Source of the DNA: Nitrospira_D sp019636945
Lineage (GTDB): Bacteria > Nitrospirota > Nitrospiria > Nitrospirales > Nitrospiraceae
Length of the DNA stretch: 64,000 nt
Reading direction: 5' to 3'
Assembly (NCBI RefSeq): GCF_047338595.1
Contig: NZ_JBLFBO010000003.1
Span: forward strand, 186,001 to 250,000
The position numbers and the translations under genes are program-made. Position 1 is the first letter of the stretch. Each line of letters starts with the position of its first letter. The notes under the pieces were generated by a model, which was given only the letters and a program-made list of their open reading frames with translations, searched no databases and had not been told where the DNA came from. This document shows positions 33,351-41,167 of this stretch, piece by piece.

Positions 33351-34904
33351 ATGGCCGGCATTAAGCGGGCGTTGATTAGTGTTTCAGATAAGACCGGAGT
33401 CATCGAGATGGCCAAGGGGCTGGAAGCGCTCGGGGCGCAAATTTTGTCGACCGGAGGAACATCGAAGGCGCTTCGCGATGCCGGGGTGAACGTCACGGAT
33501 GTGGCGGCCTATACTGGCTCTCCGGAGATTCTTGATGGTCGGGTCAAAACATTACATCCCAAGATCCATGGAGGCCTACTGGGTCGGCGTTCCCTTCCGG
33601 CACATGTCGAACAGATGAGTCAACATAGAATCGGTCCGATCGATGTTGTGATCGTGAATCTCTACCCCTTTGAAGCCACCATTGCTAAGCCTGATTGTCG
33701 TTTCGAGGACGCCATTGAAAACATCGACATCGGTGGTCCGTCCATGTTGCGCTCAGCCGCCAAGAATCATGACGACGTGCTCGTTGTCGTCGACCCAGCC
33801 GATTACTCCCGGGTGCTGGATGCACTGAAGACCGAGACCGCGACACCGGCGCTTCGTCGTGAACTAGCGATGAAAGTCTTTCAGCATACCGCGCGCTACG
33901 ATGGATTGATCGCCGGCTACTTGGAAAAACACACCAAGGGTGGAGAGGTCAAGTTCCCCAAGGTCTTGTCGCTTCAGTTTGAGTTGAGCGAAACGCTTCG
34001 CTACGGAGAAAACCCCCATCAGCAGGGTGCGTTCTATCGGGAACTCAACAGCCATGAACCATCGGTATCGCGAGGGAAGATTCTGCATGGGAAGGCGATG
34101 TCCTACAATAACTTCCTGGATGCCAACTCTGCCTTGGAACTGGTGAAAGAATATCACGACACTGCCGTCGCAATCATTAAACACAACAATCCATGCGGCG
34201 TGGCGCTGGCGGCCACACCAGTGGAAGCCTATGTAAAGGCCAGGGAGACCGATCCGGTCTCGGCGTTTGGAGGCGTGCTGGCATTTAACCGTGTCGTGGA
34301 TCTGGCGACTGCCAAGGAAATTACGTCCACATTTGTTGAGGTCGTCATCGCTCCGGGGTTTGCCGACGATGCTCTCGTTGAGTTGAAGCGCAAGAAAGAT
34401 CTTCGGTTGTTGGATATCGGCCCCTTGACGAAGGTCAAGCAGGAGGGGTTTGATCTGAAGAAGCTTGTCGGTGGGTTGATCGTGCAGGATCGCGATCTTG
34501 GAGTCTTGACGGATCTTCGTGCACTGACGGTGCCGACGATCCGCAAGCCGACGGACGAGGAGTATGCCGCCTGCGCGTTTGCATGGACCGTCTGCAAACA
34601 CGTGAAATCGAACGCCATCATTTACGCGAAGCCTGGCCAGACGGTGGGGATTGGAGCCGGGCAGATGAGCCGTGTCGACTCCGTGAAGTTGGCCGCGATG
34701 AAAGCGCAAATGCCGGTGAAGGGATGCGTGATGGCGTCGGATGCGTTCTTTCCTTTCCGCGATGGTCTCGATGCCGCTGCTGAAGTGGGGATTACCGCCG
34801 TCATTCAACCCGGTGGATCAATTCGCGACGCAGAAGTCGTCAAGGCAGCGGATGAGCATGGGATGGCGATGATTCTGACCGGTATGCGTCACTTCCGCCA
34901 TTGA
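33351..34904 (+). CDS. purH: Bifunctional AICAR transformylase / IMP cyclohydrolase
   Basis: The start is placed at the ATG at 33351 (MAGIKRALISVSDKTGVIEM), six codons into the longest frame, because AAGGAGT lies at the right distance. About 517 residues is the usual PurH length. It performs the last two steps of IMP synthesis, formylation of AICAR and ring closure. The N-terminal cyclohydrolase (MGS-like) domain holds LSTGGTSKALRDAGV and RVKTLHPKIHGGLL. The C-terminal transformylase domain holds LRYGENPHQQGAFYR, IIKHNNPCGVALA and the terminal GGSIRDAEVVKAADEHGMAM. purD follows about 185 bp downstream. Confidence 0.98.
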   Translation: MAGIKRALISVSDKTGVIEMAKGLEALGAQILSTGGTSKALRDAGVNVTDVAAYTGSPEILDGRVKTLHPKIHGGLLGRRSLPAHVEQMSQHRIGPIDVVIVNLYPFEATIAKPDCRFEDAIENIDIGGPSMLRSAAKNHDDVLVVVDPADYSRVLDALKTETATPALRRELAMKVFQHTARYDGLIAGYLEKHTKGGEVKFPKVLSLQFELSETLRYGENPHQQGAFYRELNSHEPSVSRGKILHGKAMSYNNFLDANSALELVKEYHDTAVAIIKHNNPCGVALAATPVEAYVKARETDPVSAFGGVLAFNRVVDLATAKEITSTFVEVVIAPGFADDALVELKRKKDLRLLDIGPLTKVKQEGFDLKKLVGGLIVQDRDLGVLTDLRALTVPTIRKPTDEEYAACAFAWTVCKHVKSNAIIYAKPGQTVGIGAGQMSRVDSVKLAAMKAQMPVKGCVMASDAFFPFRDGLDAAAEVGITAVIQPGGSIRDAEVVKAADEHGMAMILTGMRHFRH

Positions 34905-35090
34905 TTGGATATTGAATCGGCTGCCAGCGGAATTCCCCGCCTTGCCGAATCAGTTTGCGAGGCCAGTCGCATCGCTCGGGGCCTCAACGGACCAACAAGC
35001 TGGACGCCTTGGCACTTCGCTTGCTCTGGTCTTGCCGGGACTCGTTTTGAATATCCTCAATCTCATGTATTCATTTCTTAAGACAACATT

Positions 35091-36365
35091 ATGAAGATTC
35101 TTGTTGTTGGTAGTGGAGGGCGCGAGCACACGATGGTGTGGAAGCTTGCGCAGAGCCCACGGAAGCCGATCCTGTATTGTGCCCCAGGTAATGCAGGAAT
35201 TGCTTCATTGGCAACTTGTGTGTCGATCAAGGCGGACGATATTTCCAAGCTCAAAGAGTTTGTCATCCAGGAACAGATCGACGTGACGGTCGTAGGACCT
35301 GAAGCGCCACTGGCGTTGGGCATCGTCGACGAATTTCGGAAAGCGCGGCTTCGTGTTTTTGGACCGACTCGGAATGCGGCTCGCGTGGAGACGAGTAAGA
35401 CCTTTTCAAAAGAGGTCATGGCGCAGGCCAAGATTCGCACTGCACAGGCGAGGAGTTTTAACAAGGCAGCAGAGGCGTTGGCGTATCTTGAGCAGCACGG
35501 AGTGCCGGTCGTCATCAAGGCGGATGGGCTCGCTCAGGGCAAAGGCGTCATCATTGCCACGACTAGTGAGCAGGCTACGCAAGCGATTCAAGATTGCATG
35601 GAAAAAGCGGTCTTTGGGCCAGCTGGTCAGCAGATCTTAATCGAAGAGTTCCTGGATGGTGAAGAACTGACGATCATGGCCTTTACTGATGGCACGACCA
35701 TCGTGCCGATGCCGCCGGCTCAAGATCACAAGCGAGTCGGGGATCGAGACACTGGATTAAATACGGGTGGGATGGGGGCCTACTGTCCAGCGCCGCTTGG
35801 GACAAATGCACTCAGAGATCAAGTAGTCCGTGAAGTCTTACAGCCAATGGTTGATGCGATGGCTCGTATTGGCTCACCGTTTCAGGGCGTGCTCTACGCT
35901 GGCCTGATGATTGTCAACGGGATCCCCTATGTGCTTGAGTTTAATGCTCGGATGGGAGATCCTGAAACACAGGTCGTACTGCCGTTGCTGAAGACGGATT
36001 TACTCGATGTCATCGAAGCGGTGATCGACCATCGGCTCGAGCAACTACCAGTTGAATGGTCTGGAGAAGCAGCCGTGTGCGTGGTGATGACCTCCGGAGG
36101 CTATCCTGGTGCGTATCAGCAGGGAAAGGTAATTACTGGTCTTCCTACGACTAGTACAGGGTCATCGTCTTCCGTTGTCTTTCACGCTGGCACTGCGCAG
36201 CGCGACAAGGAGATTGTCACAGCAGGGGGTCGTGTGCTCGGTGTGCTGGGCCTGGGCTCGACACTTTCAGATGCTCGACGTGAAGCTTATCAAGTCGCGA
36301 ACACAATTTCATTCGAAGGGTGCCACTTCCGGACCGATATCGCCCACCGCGCATTAAGAATGTAG
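35091..36365 (+). CDS. purD: Phosphoribosylamine-glycine ligase
   Basis: The 424-residue length is standard for this ATP-grasp enzyme, which joins phosphoribosylamine and glycine in the second step of purine synthesis. Visible signatures are the N-terminal MKILVVGSGGREHTMVWKL, ATP-grasp strands PVVIKADGLAQGKGVIIA and ILIEEFLDGEELTIMAFTDG, the substrate loop DRDTGLNTGGMGAYCPAP and the metal site VLEFNARMGDPETQVVLP. It lies downstream of purH in the same direction and may be in the same regulon. The 185-bp gap between them holds no gene that I can support. Confidence 0.98.
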   Translation: MKILVVGSGGREHTMVWKLAQSPRKPILYCAPGNAGIASLATCVSIKADDISKLKEFVIQEQIDVTVVGPEAPLALGIVDEFRKARLRVFGPTRNAARVETSKTFSKEVMAQAKIRTAQARSFNKAAEALAYLEQHGVPVVIKADGLAQGKGVIIATTSEQATQAIQDCMEKAVFGPAGQQILIEEFLDGEELTIMAFTDGTTIVPMPPAQDHKRVGDRDTGLNTGGMGAYCPAPLGTNALRDQVVREVLQPMVDAMARIGSPFQGVLYAGLMIVNGIPYVLEFNARMGDPETQVVLPLLKTDLLDVIEAVIDHRLEQLPVEWSGEAAVCVVMTSGGYPGAYQQGKVITGLPTTSTGSSSSVVFHAGTAQRDKEIVTAGGRVLGVLGLGSTLSDARREAYQVANTISFEGCHFRTDIAHRALRM

Positions 36366-36622
36366 TGTGCGCTCGCTCCAATTCCCTACCAGTATCTCTC
36401 GTGCAACCTTTTCCAATCCGGCATGATGGTCCAAGATTTTCTGGGAGGTCCGCTTGGTTTCTCCTAGGTCCGAATAGCCAGGGTCAATCACCTTCGGTTG
36501 TCATGTGCCCAATCTGTTAGAATCCCATCTCCTTACCCGTGCGGACGCATTTACTTGCTGTATGGAGATACGGTACGTAGAGCCGTGATCGACAGGCACA
36601 CATGATGAAAGGGGAGACCACA

Positions 36623-37048
36623 ATGATTCAGCACCCGCGGCGGTTCGTCGGTGCAGTTGTCTGTGTGGGAGTAGCGGTGAGTCTGCTGGGTTGTGACTAC
36701 TGGCCGCCGGCGCTGCAGGATGAGATCGAACAATTACGTGCCGAAACTCAGACGCTGACGATGGAAAAAGCGCAACTTCAGGCTCAAGTCGTCGACTTGG
36801 CCAGAGTCAAGCAGGAACTCCAGGGACAGATCGAAGATCTGAGTCGGACAAACCGAGAGAAAGGCGTCATCATCAGCGGGCTGCAGAGCCAGTTGGAAAC
36901 ATTGCGTATCAAAGCCGTCAAGGCGATGAGTCCTAAGGCATCGACTCACAAAGGTCCATCCAGATCACCTTCAACCTCGGCTTCCAAGGGAGCGACAAAG
37001 TCTCCAGGAAGTAAGCACGCGACTCCACGATCCATGGGAGTGCGGTAG
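36623..37048 (+). CDS. Small coiled-coil lipoprotein
   Basis: The ATG at 36623 (MIQHPRRFVGAVVC) is favoured because GGGGAGA lies upstream at good spacing; an in-frame ATG at 36602 is the alternative. The lipobox is VSLLGC, so the N-terminus is lipidated. The next 80 residues are coiled coil (LQDEIEQLRAETQTLTMEK, LQAQVVDLARVKQELQGQIE). The C-terminus is a Ser/Lys/Thr-rich basic tail. It resembles the lipoprotein at 19074 in design but not closely in sequence. It is convergent with the FmdB gene. Function unknown. Confidence 0.75.
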   Translation: MIQHPRRFVGAVVCVGVAVSLLGCDYWPPALQDEIEQLRAETQTLTMEKAQLQAQVVDLARVKQELQGQIEDLSRTNREKGVIISGLQSQLETLRIKAVKAMSPKASTHKGPSRSPSTSASKGATKSPGSKHATPRSMGVR

Positions 37049-37062
37049 CCTGATTTCGATGG

Positions 37063-37404
37063 TCATGAAGAGGGCGTGGTTGTTGAGGAGCCGGTGGAGC
37101 TTGACGCCGGTGTCGGTGAGGAGGAGGGTGTGGTTGTCGTCGTTGTTGCCGGCGAGGACGACTCTTTCTTTTCCGATGATTTGGTCGAGGTCGTTTCACC
37201 TCCGCCACTAGACGGGGGTTTTAGCTTGTCCGAATAGTCGGTCACGTACCACCCGCTTCCCTTAAACATGATTCCTGGCGACGAGATGAGGCGTCTGACG
37301 GCTTTCCCGCAGCGTTCGCATGCGGAGAGGGGGTCATCCTTGATGCTTTGCTTCACCTCAAAGCGATGCTGACAGCTATCACATTGGTATTCATACGTCG
37401 GCAT
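37063..37404 (-). CDS. FmdB-family zinc-ribbon protein
   Basis: The first 55 residues are a textbook FmdB/CxxC_CxxC_SSSS domain: MPTYEYQCDSCQHRFEVKQ, then SACERCGKAVRRLISSPG and IMFKGSGWYVTDYSDK. Four cysteines bind zinc. The rest is a low-complexity Ser/Thr/Pro/Gly tail typical of the family. Members are called putative regulatory proteins; no biochemical function is established. It lies 61 bp downstream of the aminotransferase on the same strand, at the end of the rsmD-coaD-aminotransferase run. Confidence 0.9.
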   Translation of the reverse strand: MPTYEYQCDSCQHRFEVKQSIKDDPLSACERCGKAVRRLISSPGIMFKGSGWYVTDYSDKLKPPSSGGGETTSTKSSEKKESSSPATTTTTTPSSSPTPASSSTGSSTTTPSS

Positions 37405-37465
37405 GGGTACGTCCTTCCTCCATCATGTTTCGATTCTTGGTCTCATTCAACAGGCTGTTTGAGGC

Positions 37466-38659
37466 TTATACCAGCTTGGCAAAGGCTTGTCCAAGCCGTT
37501 CAAGTCCCCTGGTGATGTTCGTCATACTGGTGGCGTACGACAATCGGAGATGGTCGTGACTGCCGAAGGGCTCGCCCGGGACGACCGCAATGTGTGCATC
37601 ATTCAAGAGGTAATTGGCCATCTCGTTTGGTGTCTTGAGCATACCTGAAGGCCCTCGTTTTCCCAACAATCCCCTGATATTAGGGAATGCATAGAAGGCG
37701 CCACGTGGCATCGAACAGGTTACACCTGGGATGTTGTTCAACCCCTCGACGATCGTCTTCCGCCGGCGTGAAAACTCTTCGACCATCTTGAGCGTGAACG
37801 GTTCTCCAAGACGCAACGCGGCGACGGCCGCCTTTTGTGCGATCGAACACGGATTGGAGGTGCTCTGACTTTGAATATTGGCCATGGCTGTGATGAGCTC
37901 TTTCGGACCTGCCGCATAGCCGATACGCCACCCCGTCATGGCGTAGGCTTTTGAGACTCCGTTAATGATCACGGTTCGTGCAGCAATCTCAGCCCCTAAC
38001 GAGGCGATGCTCACGTGACTGGCTCCATCGTAGAGGACTTTTTCATAGATCTCATCGGAAATCACGATGAGATCATGACGAATCGCTACCGCCGCGATTT
38101 GTTCCAAGGTGCCGCGATCATAGGTGGCCCCGGTTGGATTGCACGGGCTGTTGACCAGAATGGCTTTTGTTTTCGGCGTAATGAGCCGTTCAAGGTCAGC
38201 AGGCCGAACAGCATACCCCTCGTCTTCTCTGGTGGGCATGAGGATCGGGGTCGCATCGTTCAAGAGGGCTTGATCCGAGTAGGAGACCCAATACGGCGTG
38301 GGAATGATGATCTCATCCCCTGCTTCGAGTAACGCTTCCGCCAGATTATACAGCGAATGTTTGGCGCCGCACGACACCAGGACTTGAGACTTTTCATACC
38401 GGACTCCAAGTTCAGCTGATAATTTCTCGACGATGGCGCCACGCAACTCGTCAATGCCTGAGGATGGAGTATATTTGGTAAATCCCGCACGAATTGCAGC
38501 CTCAGCTGCGGCCTTGACCGGTTCCGGTGTATCGAAATCCGGTTCTCCGGTTGAAAAGTCGACGATGTCTAACCCCTGTGCCGCCATGGCCTTGGCTGTC
38601 GCCGCCATGGCGAGTGTGGGGGAGGGCGCGATGCGGCTGACACGGGCAGCAAGTTTCAT
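37466..38659 (-). CDS. Class I/II pyridoxal-phosphate aminotransferase, probably aspartate aminotransferase
   Basis: A 397-residue fold-type I enzyme. The lysine that binds pyridoxal phosphate lies in INGVSKAYAMTGWRIGYAAG. Other landmarks are TGEPDFDTPEPVKAAAEAAI, VNSPCNPTGATYDRGTLEQI and the C-terminal Arg motif HLRLSYATS that binds the substrate carboxylate. The sequence fits the I-gamma aspartate (or aspartate/prephenate) aminotransferases that interconvert aspartate and oxaloacetate; substrate preference cannot be read directly. Its start overlaps the coaD stop, so the genes are in one operon. Confidence 0.92.
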   Translation of the reverse strand: MKLAARVSRIAPSPTLAMAATAKAMAAQGLDIVDFSTGEPDFDTPEPVKAAAEAAIRAGFTKYTPSSGIDELRGAIVEKLSAELGVRYEKSQVLVSCGAKHSLYNLAEALLEAGDEIIIPTPYWVSYSDQALLNDATPILMPTREDEGYAVRPADLERLITPKTKAILVNSPCNPTGATYDRGTLEQIAAVAIRHDLIVISDEIYEKVLYDGASHVSIASLGAEIAARTVIINGVSKAYAMTGWRIGYAAGPKELITAMANIQSQSTSNPCSIAQKAAVAALRLGEPFTLKMVEEFSRRRKTIVEGLNNIPGVTCSMPRGAFYAFPNIRGLLGKRGPSGMLKTPNEMANYLLNDAHIAVVPGEPFGSHDHLRLSYATSMTNITRGLERLGQAFAKLV

Positions 38660-39144
38660 GATTTGAGACTCCTGATACGATCGTTCAGACGGCGTGCGAC
38701 CTCAGGATGGAGAAACTCAGTCAGTGCACCTCCATGTCGTGCCACCTCCTTGATGATGGTCGACGAAAGGTATGAGTACTCCTCGCTGGGCATGAGGAAC
38801 ACGGTCTCCACGGTTTTGGCTAATTTGCGATTGATCAGCGCCATCTGAAATTCGTGCTCAAAGTCTGAAATCGCGCGTAAGCCACGAATAATGGCGTGGG
38901 CACCAGACCGCTCGACATAGTCGACCAACAAACCTTCGAATTGCGTGACTTCGATTTGGGGTAGGTCCTTCATGACGAGTTTCACCATCTCGACGCGTTC
39001 AGTGACAGTGAACAGCGGATGCTTCGAGGGATTCAGAGCCACGGCCACCACCACTCGATCAAACATCCGAAGGCTACGAGTGATGATGTCAGTGTGCCCG
39101 TGGGTGATGGGGTCAAATGTGCCGGGGTAAATGCCAGTTTTCAT
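38656..39144 (-). CDS. coaD: Phosphopantetheine adenylyltransferase
   Basis: A 162-residue enzyme, the usual length. It transfers an adenylyl group from ATP to 4'-phosphopantetheine in the fourth step of coenzyme A synthesis. The nucleotidyltransferase HxGH motif is in YPGTFDPITHGHTDIITRS, the substrate loop is GLRAISDFEHEFQMALINR, and the second motif is YSYLSSTIIKEVARHGG. It overlaps rsmD by four bases upstream and the aminotransferase downstream; rsmD-coaD is a widespread pair. Confidence 0.98.
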   Translation of the reverse strand: MKTGIYPGTFDPITHGHTDIITRSLRMFDRVVVAVALNPSKHPLFTVTERVEMVKLVMKDLPQIEVTQFEGLLVDYVERSGAHAIIRGLRAISDFEHEFQMALINRKLAKTVETVFLMPSEEYSYLSSTIIKEVARHGGALTEFLHPEVARRLNDRIRSLKS

Positions 39145-39710
39145 GTTTCGTGGTGATGTGGACGAGAGTAGCGCGAGAGGGTCGTGTCGCCATAGCGATA
39201 CTGCCGGTGCAGGGTGGTCGGACCGAGCGCCGCAGGAGCTGCAGATTTTTCTCCATGTTCGACGATGAGCCAGGTATCCATGGCACAGAGCGTCTCGATC
39301 ATTGATTCACTCAATACTGAAAAAAGTCTTGCCGTTTCCGCATAGGGTGGATCGGCAAAGACAATATCATAAGGGCCATGCCACTGGTCTGGGCGCTGAA
39401 GGAACTGTTCAACCGTATGGGCCTGTATGGTCAGTTCTGCGCCAATCTCACAGAGGCGTTTATTTCGTTGGAGAAGGTTCACGGCGTCCCTGTTCCACTC
39501 AACGGCGGTGACATGGTCCGCGCCACGGCTGAGAGCTTCGATTCCGACCGCGCCGGTTCCAGCATAGAGGTCTAAGAAACGACTGTGTGGCAACCGATTC
39601 CCAAGAATAGAAAACAACGCTTCTCGAACTCGATCAGAGGTTGGACGCAGGGTCTGCGTTTGTGGCCCATAGAGACGCCTTCCACGGTAGGTTCCTGCTA
39701 TCACACGCAT
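39141..39710 (-). CDS. rsmD: 16S rRNA (guanine(966)-N2)-methyltransferase
   Basis: The start is set at the ATG at 39710 (MRVIAGTYRGRRLYGP), the family's typical beginning, rather than 15 codons upstream. The 189-residue protein carries TRPTSDRVREALFSILGN-type sequence, the SAM-binding FLDLYAGTGAVGIEALSRG and the catalytic IVFADPPY. It methylates guanine 966 of 16S rRNA in assembled small subunits. Its stop overlaps the coaD start (ATGA), showing translational coupling. Confidence 0.95.
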   Translation of the reverse strand: MRVIAGTYRGRRLYGPQTQTLRPTSDRVREALFSILGNRLPHSRFLDLYAGTGAVGIEALSRGADHVTAVEWNRDAVNLLQRNKRLCEIGAELTIQAHTVEQFLQRPDQWHGPYDIVFADPPYAETARLFSVLSESMIETLCAMDTWLIVEHGEKSAAPAALGPTTLHRQYRYGDTTLSRYSRPHHHET

Positions 39711-39997
39711 TCCACACAGAGCCCCACCATAATATGATGAGGTGAACTCTAACATAGCGTTTTTACAGGGGTCAAGAAACTGTGGGATGAGAAGGGACAG
39801 TGTTGACGGCGAACGTGACGAATCCCGACAATTGATCGTGAAGTCTGAGGGGAGATATACCGGTAGCTTTGACCGTCTTTTATGGGAAGACTATAATGAT
39901 CCTGCCTGTGCGCGATGTCCGAGAACTTCCGTGATCTGCTCGGACTGTCGCACAGACTCTACGGGCTTGGAATTCGAGCCTGAATGGTCGAATGGGT

Positions 39998-40171
39998 TTA
40001 GCGCGTCCCAACGGTCTGAGAATCGCGGGCAGCCAAACTCTTTCGGCGATTATTGGAAATGGTGCGGTCGATAATGGCGCCGCAGTTGATGCATTTCCAT
40101 GCATAGAATACGAGAAAGAAGTCCGAGAACCGCTCCAACATCATCATTCCCTTGCATTTCGGACATTCCAT
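39998..40171 (-). CDS. Small zinc-ribbon protein, 57 aa
   Basis: The ATG at 40171 follows an excellent ribosome-binding site (GGGAGG, five bases upstream). The product starts MECPKCKGMMMLERFSDFF, continues with WKCINCGAIIDRTISNNR and ends in a basic tail. Cys3, Cys6, Cys27 and Cys30 form a CxxC-CxxC zinc knuckle. I recall similar small proteins as common in Nitrospira genomes, where they are uncharacterised. The nearby longer frames on both strands are poorer candidates. A nucleic-acid-binding or protein-binding role is inference. Confidence 0.72.
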   Translation of the reverse strand: MECPKCKGMMMLERFSDFFLVFYAWKCINCGAIIDRTISNNRRKSLAARDSQTVGTR

Positions 40172-40358
40172 TGAACCCTCCCAGGGTGGTTACGTTCACA
40201 GCTGACGGCGAATTTAAGCAAAAGCTGCACCAAATTGTCATTCTGTTTGTTTTCAATGACTTACGGTTTACGTAGTTGACTGGAATCAGCTATTTCCAGG
40301 AAATTGACAGTACAAAAGAGTCCGGCTCGTCAATTTTTTGTCCATCACGAGGGTTGTC

Positions 40359-41063
40359 ATGGCAGGCAGAGATCGCGGAAATGGCATTGCGCACTGGCCC
40401 CAAACGGAGCGACCGCGTGAGCGTCTGCTGGCCAAAGGGCCGGAAGCCCTGTCCGACGCCAATCTATTGGCTATTCTGCTGAGAACCGGCCGTCGCGATG
40501 CCTCAGCCGTCCAGGTCGCACTGGAACTTCTTGATCGGATGGGTGGGCTGGGGGGGCTTGCTGCCTGCGGGACCGACGAACTCTGCACCATCCCTGGAAT
40601 TGGTCCGGCCAAAGCAGCTCAGCTCAAGGCTGCCCTGGCACTGGGGAGACGATCACTCGCTGCGCCACTCTCAACCGGAACGCGTATTTCATCGAGTGCT
40701 GATCTCTACAAGCACTTTCACCCGCTCTTGCGTGAGGTGAAGCACGAACTGTTTAAGGTGGTCCTGCTGGATGCTAAGAATGTCGTCATCAGAGAGGTGA
40801 CGGTGTCTGAGGGCAGCCTGACGCTCAGCATTGTACATCCGCGTGAGGTCTTTGCCCTGGCCGTCCGTGAATCGGCAGCTGCCGTGATTCTGCTTCATAA
40901 TCATCCCAGTGGAGATCCCACACCGAGTGGAGAAGATCGGCAGTTGACGAGTCGACTGGTTGAAGCCGGCCGATTGTTGGGGATTCGTGTGGTAGACCAT
41001 GTCATCCTCGGCGATGGTCGCTATGTGAGTTTTGCGGACGAGGGGTGGCTGACCGAGCAGTAG
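40359..41063 (+). CDS. radC: RadC/JAB-domain DNA repair-like protein
   Basis: The start is placed at the ATG at 40359 (MAGRDRGNGIAHWPQTERPR), preceded by GAGGG; a start seven codons upstream is possible. The 234-residue length and domain order are normal for RadC: an N-terminal UPF0758 region (RERLLAKGPEALSDANLLAI), a helix-hairpin-helix (LCTIPGIGPAKAAQLKAAL) and a C-terminal JAB metalloprotease-like domain with HNHPSGDPTPSGED. Named for a presumed repair role, RadC's biochemical function remains unclear. Confidence 0.93.
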   Translation: MAGRDRGNGIAHWPQTERPRERLLAKGPEALSDANLLAILLRTGRRDASAVQVALELLDRMGGLGGLAACGTDELCTIPGIGPAKAAQLKAALALGRRSLAAPLSTGTRISSSADLYKHFHPLLREVKHELFKVVLLDAKNVVIREVTVSEGSLTLSIVHPREVFALAVRESAAAVILLHNHPSGDPTPSGEDRQLTSRLVEAGRLLGIRVVDHVILGDGRYVSFADEGWLTEQ

Positions 41064-41167
41064 GCGATGGCTGACACCATGGGAACGCTCGTCAACCTGA
41101 GTACGGTAATAACACAGTGAGGCTTACAATGTCGTAAGACACTATTGCTGCACAAGGAGGGCCGAAC

